From: Planococcus citri
Taxonomy: Eukaryota; Arthropoda; Insecta; Hemiptera; Pseudococcidae
NCBI RefSeq assembly: GCF_950023065.1
Contig: NC_088679.1
Location: 71,982,001-72,046,000, forward strand
DNA: 64,000 nt
Direction: 5' to 3'
How positions within the stretch are numbered: the first letter of the stretch is position 1; every line of letters starts with the position of its first letter. The position numbers and the translations under genes were made by a program. Below the pieces are notes generated by a model. The model searched no databases, was not told the origin of the DNA, and saw nothing but the letters and a program-made list of their open reading frames with translations. This document shows, one piece after another, positions 11,562 to 21,700 of the stretch.

Positions 11562-12422
11562 TGTTAGTTCCAACAACTCACCACACTAGCTGTTCCAGTT
11601 GTTGTACGCATTCCTCCTCACGCTTTCGACTTCTTGCTGCCCAGTGGAATACCACAGTGATCAAGAATTACGAACACCAATTTATGATGAGGATACACTT
11701 TCTAAGGACGCTTGGAACTTATCGCATTCATCATGGATCAACATATCGAGTCGCGCCTTACGCGTTCTTATATCTCCACTGTATCGTGGGATATAAGTCA
11801 TGAAGGATCATAAATGAGGAACCGTGGAATGTAACTAGCACTCGGGCGTCGGGGTTAAAAGCTTGTCAGTAGACACAGCAATCCAGAGAACGCGATGTCC
11901 TTAACCAAGACCCCAACAGGGGGTTGTATATGAGCTTTCCGGCTTTGAGCCCAATATGCAACTAAAAACGTTGAAAGCCTGCCACCATATTACGCATTTG
12001 ATTTATTACTGTGATATTACGTGTTACACTTTCAATACATGAATTTATCATTTGGCTAATTGATGTCATAATTTCCTCATACGCTTTCTATCCCTGAGAT
12101 GATTCATTATCAGGGCTTCCTACCTGGACAACTTATGACCTATTCTACTGTTTTATGACTTCGCGCTTCACGATATCAAGTTCCCCATTAAAATCGTGTA
12201 TTTGTTACGGTTCACGAGGCTCCTTAGGAAAGAGTCAGAGGACATAATGTTGGTGGATAATTGTGTTTAAGCGAAGAAATGCAATTATATTGAGAATCAA
12301 CAAAAGTAATGTGTTTGATTTTGAGATGTGCCCCCCACCTTTTGGACGCGGAAGTGTGCATTTTACGAGTACAACCAGAGACGATAGAGAGAAAACGCGT
12401 ATAATTACTTTCTCCCCCTACA
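11562..12422 (+). mobile_element. Probable LTR followed by primer-binding site
   Basis: An 861-bp segment with TGT...ACA ends, more GC-rich than its surroundings, is followed after three bases by TGGCGCCCAACATGGGGC (12426-12443). That word starts with TGG, as expected for a primer-binding site complementary to a tRNA CCA end, and resembles those of arthropod Gypsy- or BEL-like elements. About 280 bp of leader follow (to about 12720). No gag/pol and no second LTR are present in the window, so this would be a truncated copy. The LTR left end is chosen only from TGT and is the weaker boundary. Confidence 0.5.
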
Positions 12423-12827
12423 TTTTGGCGCCCAACATGGGGCTTGATGCCATATGTGCCATAAATTTTCGAATTTATGACCGGCTGAATTCCATCAATT
12501 TTACGAGTTTGATGGATTCATCTACGAGGAAATTACGCATTTATGTCATCTCTTAGCCAAATTTCATCTTTAATTACCATATTAACCATCTTATTATTAC
12601 TTATTTCTTCGAAATTACGAAAAACCTATGAACCGAACCCTCATAGGTGAGGAAAGTATCCTGATTAGCTACGAATTCGATTAATTGAGCTAAAACTGAT
12701 TTTTACGAATTCCCTTTCCTGACAACGTTGAAGATAAGACTCACTCCTTTTCAAAAAAAAAGAAAGCGAAAATATTTGATGAGGTTTTTGCATACCTATA
12801 GGTATACCTACTATCCTCAATAGTTCC

Positions 12828-13160
12828 GATAAAATTGGCACCACTGTATCCCAAAATTATCTCCGAGTTTTAGAAATGAAATACGTTGATATTTTTGCCT
12901 AATTAGTAATTATTGTAAAATATTTCAAAAGAAAAAATTTTTAAAACACGAATTTACTCAAAAATGAGCCATTTTGCAAATTTTCAAGCGCTCAGTAGAA
13001 TCCAAAAAGTGGTCTTGGATTTTGATGGCAATGGCCTAGGTCGACGCAGAATTCCAAATGCTATATTTTTTGAACCGGGTAATTTTTCTCAAAACAGGCT
13101 GGGTGGAAACTAGAGTGAAAAAACCGTGATTTTTCTGAAAATTGCTTCTCTTTGAAAATC
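12828..13160 (+). repeat. Dispersed intronic repeat, copy 2
   Basis: Same order of words as the copy at 7128-7530: AATTGGCACCACTGTATCCC, AAAACACGAATTTACTC, TTTGCAAATTTTCAAGCGCT, CAGTAGAATCC, TTGGATTTTGA, GACGCAGAATTCC. Lies in intron 4 of broken copy C. Confidence 0.55.
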
Positions 13161-13959
13161 CATACGTTCCCTCCAGAGGTATCTTTTCATCTATCCTTAC
13201 CGCACACATCTACTTTACAAATTTCAACTTTCTAATTTAATCGATTGGGTAAAATTTCCTAATTCGTAATAATTGTAATCTCCAAAAATTTGCTAGAGGC
13301 AGTAGAAGCTGCAGACTGCAGAGTTGCCTAAAACTATTCAAATTCTGTCCAGAAAAATTTACGTAAAAAAAAGCATAGGATTTTCGCTATTAGGTACCGC
13401 TTTATACCTTTGTTCAAAAAACCTCTCACTATTTGTTCATTCATTCATATCAAGTACAGTTTCAACTTTTAGGTAGGTATGTAGATCAAATACGATAATC
13501 GCCTATACTTACTATATCATTCTGCTACGTTAATCTTACAACTCAAATTTGATAACGCTATCACATAAAAAAATTAAACAATGGTATAACGGCATTAAAA
13601 TTCTTTCAATTTTTTTTAAAGGTTATTGATAAGAACACTTCCACTTCTGTGCATATAGCGTCATTCAACTTGACTTGCACTCAATTAGAGTAGGTATATG
13701 TATTATGTATTATCTAATGTGTGAATTTTTATCTTCAATTGTCACATGTTGTTCACCTCATAAAATCTTCCAAATACGTAGGTATTTAAGTTGGTGTCCA
13801 CCTCAAAAGTAAGCAAATAAAAATTACGAAAAGATTTTCGATGCGATGGACAGTCAGTATAGGTATAGCCGTATAGGTACAATAGGATGGATCGAAAGAA
13901 AAAAAAAGGTCGGCGGATTCTGAACAAATTCAGCAATGAGCGGTTGAAAATTATTTGCA

Positions 13960-14480
13960 AATGGTATATTTTTGGATAAATTCGTGTTTTGAAATTTGTT
14001 TATAGCAAATGTTTCGCATTAATTGTGTCGAAATGTTCAAAATCATTCTTGAAACCGCGGAAATTTTCTGGAACACAATGGTGCCAATTTTTTGATTACC
14101 TAATAGGTAATTGCTAATCTCAAAAAACCGAAAAAATTTCGTACCTATATATATCATAGCTTTTTGGTTATTTTTCTTGATAATTCGAAATTGGAAATAC
14201 TTTATGACTAAAAAATTGGCCATATTGCATTCCAGAATGAGGCAGTTTCAGAAATTATACCTTTCAATTTTGGCAAAACTGGTGGAAAATAAGTAGGAAT
14301 AATTAGGTTACCAATTTGTAAAAAAATTTCAAAACACGAATTTATTCTAAAATAAGCGATCTCAAATAGGTACTTTCATTTGGGACTCAGCAATTTTTCC
14401 TAAAACTGGTTGGGTTGCGACAGGAGCGAAAAAAATCACAATTTTTTTCGGAAATTTCCCCTCTTTGTGGGTCTATTTCT
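13960..14480 (+). repeat. Dispersed intronic repeat, copy 3
   Basis: Contains AAATTGGCCATATTGCATTCC, AAAACACGAATTTATTC, AATAAGCGATCTCAAAT, GGTTGGGTTGCGAC and GAGCGAAAAAA, matching copies 1 and 2, but with a different left part. Also in intron 4 of copy C, next to copy 2. Confidence 0.5.
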
Positions 14481-16265
14481 ACCTTTCCAGGAGCACCTCC
14501 GGAGGAGGGAATCCACTTTATATAACTCACATATTCAATTGAAAATATTTAATAATCTATATATATACGTATTCACATGCTCACCTATTTCATGACTTTC
14601 ATAATACTTGCTGAGAAAACTTATGCACACTGTAAGGGCAGCGCCATGGAATATGTCAAATAAAGGAACTGCAACAATCACATAATTTGTATAAGTTAAC
14701 AACTGTCAAATTAATTTATGTAAAACATTGTGATCGAATGATTGATTACCAATATAGAGATGCCAATGCTCACTGGCCAACAGATATCCGAAAGCTGCGA
14801 TTGTGTCAAAAATACCAGCAAGACATCCTATTATGCCATCATGTACTTTTAAAAGCTTACTCAATACAACAGAGCAAAATAAGTTTCCTGTGGCAGAGAA
14901 TATGGTAATTGTCATAAAGATGAATCAACTTCATCACCTACATTCATCTTCATTAATATGAGAACGTAGCGTTATTCGCACCATATACCTATTACTATGC
15001 ACAGAATTTCCAAGAATAGGTAGGTAACCGTTATCTTAATTTTTTTCAAGAATTTGTTTGCTCAAATAAATACCTGAGTAGCCACAATAAAATTAAAAAA
15101 GATGTTCAGCACAAAAGTTCTACGTAAGAATAGGTTCTCGATACTTTTGGAAACTCTGCAGGTAAGTAGGTACTAGGTACCATGGATTATAATTTTAATT
15201 TCTAGTCTAGGCAACATTCTATAGGTAAGTATGCAATAACTACTCACCTATAATAACTCCTGTATACCGATAAAACACATATAAACTGTATTCGCGTTCA
15301 TTAGAGTGGAATTTGTGCCTGAGAAATAAGTATAAAATAGGTACCCTTTTCTCCTGAAACAAAACACACATGAGGATCAAGAAGGATGCATTTTTCATTG
15401 AAATAAAATTTGAAGGATGAATTAAAACTCGTAATATTACCGTGAATGGTGAAAAGTATCAAGGTATAATTTATAATCAATATCAACACGACAATTCTTT
15501 TCTTTCCCAACGTCCTACTAAAAACAACTTTGAAACTATCCGTGATCTTTGTCACATTAAAATATTTTACAATATTCGATTTTCGATCAACCGGCACTGA
15601 GATATCTTTGACGAAAATCCAAGCCAACGTTAGTGAAATAACCGATAAAATGAAACATAGTAAATACGTGTAAAAGAATCCGATACGATGAAGAATGAAT
15701 CCACTGCTACCACATCCAAACAAATCAGCGAGCGTTACAGCAGCTAAAATAATTCCCATCCTCATTGTGCAATTTTCCGCCGAAGATACATCTCCGATAT
15801 ATATTTGAGTTGCTAATGTCATCATCATAATTCCTCCAGTCACCACTTCAGGTACGCTATTTAATAACACGGCAATCGAAGGAGTCCATGACCAAAAATA
15901 AGAATTCAAGCAGCCAAACAATGATCGAAAAATTAACCCGATTATTGGTAGGAAAATAAGAGGTCTTCTACGTCTTCCAGCTTCGTCACTCCAGGATGCC
16001 ATAAATATGGAAAAAATTACAGCTAAAATCATCATCAAGAAACGATAGAAAGAATTCATTTCAGTGGCGAAAATAACGCCTTGTTTTTCATCGTCACAAG
16101 GTGTGTTCAAATCTGGTTCTGAGAATGTGCTGAGGCGACATTTTTTCTGCAGTAGTAGATTGGTGTAGGTGGCATCTGATATTACGTACCATAAACTAAC
16201 CAGTACAGAAAATAGGCTGGTTCGACGGTGATCACTTTCGCGAAACGAATAAATTTTTGACTCAT

Positions 16266-18714
16266 GGTGGATGAAATTTCCAGTACCTACGAATGAGTGC
16301 AGTTAAAATTGAGAAGAATTTGCTTAAATTTTATAACGTATTAAGTATAGGTTCGTGGATTCAAAATGATTAGGTACATGAATAAACGTGTAACTTGATC
16401 ACTTCACTTTATATACAGGTAAATTTCAAAGTGTGAGATGGTTTTACTTGTGAATACCTAATTATCTACTCAAAGTAGAGCTCATCGAATCGTACTTAAT
16501 GATTAGGTAATTCAAGACGTATACTTACCTACGTAGGTATAGATACAGGTACAGGTACTTACGGACACATGTCGGTAGGTACTTATATGTATAACAGTAC
16601 GGGCTTACTTAACATTATCTCCATGATGAGGTGGGTATGATTTTGCAGATTTTCACGAGTTGTTTGTAGCAAAGATTAAGACTTTATCTCAATGGTAACA
16701 ACGTAATGTTACATACATTGGTAAGTAAAGCACTATACTACGGTGACCGGTGAGTTGACTTCGGTTTTTTTTTTGGAAAACCGGAGGGGATTCGATAAAA
16801 AGTTAGGGGGAGGAGATCCTCAAAAGACTGTGAGATTTTGGATCCCCAACTTGAACCATCTATTTTCTACCAGGGTTTCAAATTTCAAAATTTACATTAA
16901 AAATTTAAAAAAAAGTTTCGTTGAAAAATGTTTTCTCGTGTCGATTAATTATTTTATTCATATTATTTGTATATCCTTTTAGAAGTAAGTAAGTAGGTAA
17001 CCCGTTTTTGAAATTTGTTCGCTATTCTAAGTCATTTTTGGTACCTACACAACTTTCGAATAGATTCAAAATCGTTTCAATTTCACAAGTCATGCAAAAT
17101 CCTTGAAAAGGCAAAAATATTCTAAAATGGTCTTCTTCCTGCCTTCAGCTGCCCAAATTCATTTTTTGATTTTTGGCAAAGTTTGTCTTTCAGTCTTTCC
17201 ATCTTTTTGTGTTTTTGAGTTTTTCTGTTTTTGTCTTTTCTTCTTTTCTTCTGTTCATTCTACTTCTCTTATTGCGCTGGAGGCTCCAGAATTGCTGGAA
17301 ACGGTGAAATTTGGATTTGAGGGGTTTATACCTACCTATACTAATAGTTTCCGAATTTATTTTGATAAAAAAAAATTAAATCACTGAAAATGGTCAATTT
17401 TGAATTTTCAAATGTTTGCCAAAAATCTAAAAATGAATTTGGGCAGCTGAAATTTCGGTTGTGAGGTGTTTAGACCACGCTCTTTCCAAAAATTGAGGTT
17501 CCGTTCGAATTGGAAGCGAGCACCTCGAGAGGTTCCCCTGTCAGTCTCGACATTGGAGTACCCCCTTTCCTCCCTCACTCCAACTTTCAAAAACAAAAAA
17601 ACATATACCTAGGTAAGGGCTAGTGTAATGATAGCCTTACCTGGGCTGCAAAAACAGTGAACGGGGGGAGGGCAGAGGACCTTAAGAGGCTATTCAGGTA
17701 AGTTATAGTGACCTTGAGTGACCGGCCGGGCTGGAAAATGATCGCAGAGAGAGCAAATAGACATGCTGATCTTGAAAGGTCGGACAGATGGGCTAATGAC
17801 CTTGTGAGGCCTGACGAGCATTGGTGACTTTGAAGGGCGAGACAGGCAGACAGACAACCTTGAAAGGCTGAAACAGGTTGTTTTGGGGAGAGGAAGAAGT
17901 GAATAACAACTTGAAAAGCAAGGTAAAAAATGTGTATTTTCAATGTTCCATTTTTTTTTGTCGCAGTGTTTAGATCAGCAGAAATTTTGGATTCAAACCA
18001 AACTAAATCAAAAGAACATGCAAAAAATATCCAATGAGCCAGAATTTTATGTACATCTTTGAGTCCATTTCTTTGGCAATTTTCAGAAATTAAATGTTCG
18101 ACTGGAAACGAAAAATAAATAGGTAAACTTTATGCCCACAACTTACAAGAAGTTGAAATTTGCCAAGTACCTACCTATGCATGCTTTCTGATTTCTATGT
18201 GTACCCCCCCCCAAATCGTTTCGAAGCACTTTCAGATCTTTTTTGGAGCGTCCAGTATTTTTTTAAATTACGCTTCTCACTAAATTTTAGGAATTAGACC
18301 GAGAATATGAAATTTGGTAAGTAAGTATATGCATCTCACTTTCACAGTTTAAGAGCTACACGCATTCAAAATAAAACGACACACACATCTTTGAATTTTA
18401 TGTGATAAAATCATGATACTTACCTATTTTATGGCGATCGAATTATCCCATAAAATTCTCAGCTCGAAAAAAAGTTGAGAGTATCATCCATTTCACTAAG
18501 TAAGAAGTACCTACCTATTTTTTTAAAAAAAGAATTCACATAGGTTAATGTTTTATTTGGGAAAGAACAATAAATACTTACTTAGTTGCCACAGTTCGAG
18601 ATGATGTGACTTTTGATTCTTAATAAAAAAATTCATAAGAAAAGTAGGTCAAAGTTCAAGTGCAAACAACAGTGAGTATTCAGAAGTTTGACATGACATG
18701 ATTCAATAGGTATT
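16266..18714. other. Spacer between copies C and D
   Basis: 2.45 kb without recognised gene. 16380-16740 is rich in TAGGTA/TACCTA words. 16740-17600 is pyrimidine/purine-skewed and unclassified. A degenerate minisatellite occupies 17690-17890. An AATAAA on the minus strand near 18548 could serve copy D. Open frames here are short and unsupported. Confidence 0.45.
17690..17890. repeat. Degenerate minisatellite, unit about 35 bp
   Basis: About five to six imperfect units built on TGACCTTGAAAGGC followed by GACAGG or GACGAG. The words GACCTTG, GATCTTGAAAGG, GACCTTGTGAGG, GACTTTGAAGG and AACCTTGAAAGG follow each other at 30-45 bp spacing. GC-richer than its surroundings. Confidence 0.6.
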
Positions 18715-21700
18715 TCAATGAATTATTTTTATTTCCTCTTTGGTGAATGATTTTGATATCTTGAATTTCTGACTGAATGAATATGATGCGCTGAAACACA
18801 AACAATATCAATTTTATCGAATACCTATACCTACACATACATATGTATTATTCATTTTATAATCAGATACTTATTCATATTCACTCACCAGTACAATAAA
18901 ACAATGATCAAGTCCAAAGAAACGCTCAATAAGAAATGGGCTGAAGGGAATACATCTAAAGCATACTCAAAAATACCATTGTAAGTTGGATGACATGATG
19001 GATTTATCAGGGCAAATACGCCAAGGACAGAAGTTAAACGACCTGAAAATTAAAAATTAAAATAGGTATTTATAATCAAACAACAAAAGAAGTGCATCAT
19101 TAGAATACCTCAGAATCTTCAGGAAAGAATTTGTAAGAAAAAAATCAATTATAATTGGCGAAAGGGGGTCAGAGGATTGGATAAAAAATATGTAGGCTAA
19201 AATACACTCTCACCTATTTCATGACTTTCGTAATACTTGCTGAGAAAACATATGCACACTGTTAAAGCAGCTCCGTGAAAAACGTCAAACAAAGGAACTA
19301 TAAGTAATAGAAAACAATATGAAATTAATTAGGTGCCAAATTTATTTACAAATAAAATAAGTAATGTATTCAAAAAAATGAAGTAGAATTCATTACCAAC
19401 GTAAAGATGCCAATCTTGGCTGGCAAACAGATACCCAAAAGCAGCGATGGTATCGAAAATTCCAGCAATTATGCCTATCATTCCATCGTGTAATTTTAAA
19501 AGTTTACTCATTACAACAGAGCAAAATAGATTTCCTGTAGCAGAAAAAGTGTTACTGTTGAGGTGATCTGATATTACTTTACTTAGAATTCATCAACATT
19601 GAAAAATTAGTACATTGTGTCCTGCCACAAAAAAGACTCATTTGCCAGTTGGTAACATAATTATGTAGATGAACCCATCCTGACTCCTGAGCTCCCAATC
19701 CCTGAGATTTTAATAGGCTGAGTTGATCTGGCGCTAAAAAATTTTGTTCTCTATTTTTCATTTATGACTTTGCATGATTCAAGGACCAAGATGAAAAAGA
19801 AACTTCACCTCGCATATCTGAATTTCTAATTTTTTCTTAAATTTTCCCATGTGGTTGATCATTACACTAGCTGGTCAGAAAAGACTACACAAGATAGAAA
19901 ATCAGAAAAAATAATGCTCAAAAGTACCTAGGTTAGGTATTTTTCGTTATTTTTCTAGATATTGGAAAATCTCAAAAAATATGCTCTTTAAGAATTGTTA
20001 TCATCTACATCCTGAAAAATCACTCTGAAAAAATTCAGAAAAAATTTCTCATTAAAATAGGCAAAAAATCAAGGAAAACTAGTCTAACTAATGTGATATA
20101 CAACATGTGCCTATCATGTTTATGCGTTACTATTCGGTTATTGACTAGTGGTAACACTGTGTATGTCCTCAAGTGGCAGAGCCAATGCATGATGCTATGA
20201 GAGCTACAGACGGCATAGTGTGTATTTGAGTCCACGTGGATACATCTATCTCATTAATGCCTGAGTATTAATTTGTTCTCCTCTTTTCCAGCAATGGTTA
20301 AAGTGTTTTTATGTTAATGTAGCCTTTGTACGCGTATGCAAAGTCCTTTTATGTCAATGTTCGGTTATTTTATTTAATCTCAATCTTTTGTGTTAAAGTC
20401 TGCTTGTTAACTCAATATCTTAATTGTTTATGTACAAGCATTCGCATGCTCTCATGTAGTATAGATTATTGTGCTACCAATACTGTGTAATAAATCTTAT
20501 CCCAGTGACGCGGTGTGTAAGCTCTTTATTTAGTTTATTTCATGGTAAGTATATATTGTTATGATATTGATTACCACGCAAATAAGAATCAACGACCTAA
20601 CCAGGCAACCAAGGTCAAAGTAATTAAGTCAAAGTAGTATCTCTTAAAAAGTAAACAGTCTAGGAAATATCACCTTACATATAAAGTCCTGGAATAATCA
20701 TCGACCTTTTAGTTAACATAGACGACTACTCATACACAATATTAGGCTACTGGTTATGTCGCCAACTCTGTCGATTTCAAACTGGGAACAAACGCATCTG
20801 CGCATGCCTCAAGAATTGATGCTCCGCTTGTCGCTCCTCCTTGTCTTCGTAAACCATAACCAGACACACCACCACTACCACCACTAAACCACTAACAACA
20901 AAATACACACACACATTTACTGACACATGCGCAGATGCGTTTGTTCCCAGTTTGAAATCAACAGAGTTGGTGACATAACCAGTGGCCTAATATTGTGTAT
21001 GAGTAGTCGTCTATGTTAACTAAAAGGTCGATGGGAATAATCTCCTTAACACTTTCACGCTGGCTGGGACAGCATATGTCCCAGCAACTTTGAACAAATC
21101 TGCTGGGAACTTCTGGACACATTTTTCCCACAGACTGGGTCCCATCAGTAGAGTAAAGTGCCAGGAATCGATTGAAACCACTCCCAATTTTTTCGCTCGT
21201 GTTATATGTAGCAACACTGTGAGTGATTTTTTCCGCAAAAACAAGTGTTTCAGTAAAAATGTGAAATCTGAGCAACTAGTTGGTAGTAATTAAAAATTTA
21301 TTGCGAACACAGGGAGTAGTTGTGCCCGGCAACAAATTTATATTTGAAAATATATAGAATAAGCTATACATTTTGGTGTAAAAAAAATTAATTTTGATTA
21401 ATTTTTGGGGGAGCAAATTCAAAAACAAAAATGAGAATAAGGAAGTTTTATTCAATAATTTTTTGATATTTTTGAGCGTTTTTGGGTGTTATTTTTTCAA
21501 GAAATCAAAAAAAGGACGATTTCAGTCTGTCACAAATGTTTTTCTGCATATTATATTCAAATTTCGGTAACCGGACACTTCCCCGAATCCACTTTCCCGA
21601 AAGACGTTCTCCCAAATGTCAAAATCCCGATTTTTTTAATCCCGAATCCATTTCCCCAAATCCGTTTCCCCGAAAGACCTACACCCGAAAATTGCAAGAA

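Larger units (their letters stand above)
10664..14584. other. Intron 4 of copy C, 3.9 kb of repeats
   Basis: Expanded relative to the 97-784 bp intron 4 of the other copies. Contents: unclassified AT-rich sequence (10664-11100), a piece with GCCTCC words related to the family at 32740-33480 (11140-11290), a probable LTR and leader (11562-12720), and two copies of a dispersed intronic repeat (12828-13160 and 13960-14480). I recognise no gene. Confidence 0.55.
9806..16265 (-). pseudogene. SLC46-family transporter, copy C, broken by two frameshifts
   Basis: Exons at 15441-16265, 15248-15353, 14750-14887, 14585-14668, 10510-10663 and 9806-9881. The ATG at 16263-16265 opens a frame matching copy D (SQKFIRFAKVITVEPAYF) that ends at TAA near 16184, because five extra bases lie within about 16184-16196. 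The rest of exon 1 is in the other frame. Exon 2 is 106 bp instead of 102: four extra bases at about 15337-15345, which shift out of frame and reach a TAA. Exons 3 to 6 and all splice sites are intact, and the tail ends at TGA 9806-9808. Closest to copy D. Two independent indels point to a pseudogene rather than a single sequencing error, although intact exons 3-6 suggest a recent loss. Intron 4 is 3.9 kb and carries repeats and an LTR. Confidence 0.85.

Noticed and set aside
20092..20576. Possible solo LTR in intron 2 of D (TGTGATATAC to ATTACCA with AATAAA)
   Set aside because: No target duplication, primer-binding site or second copy in the window; mentioned only in the intron description.
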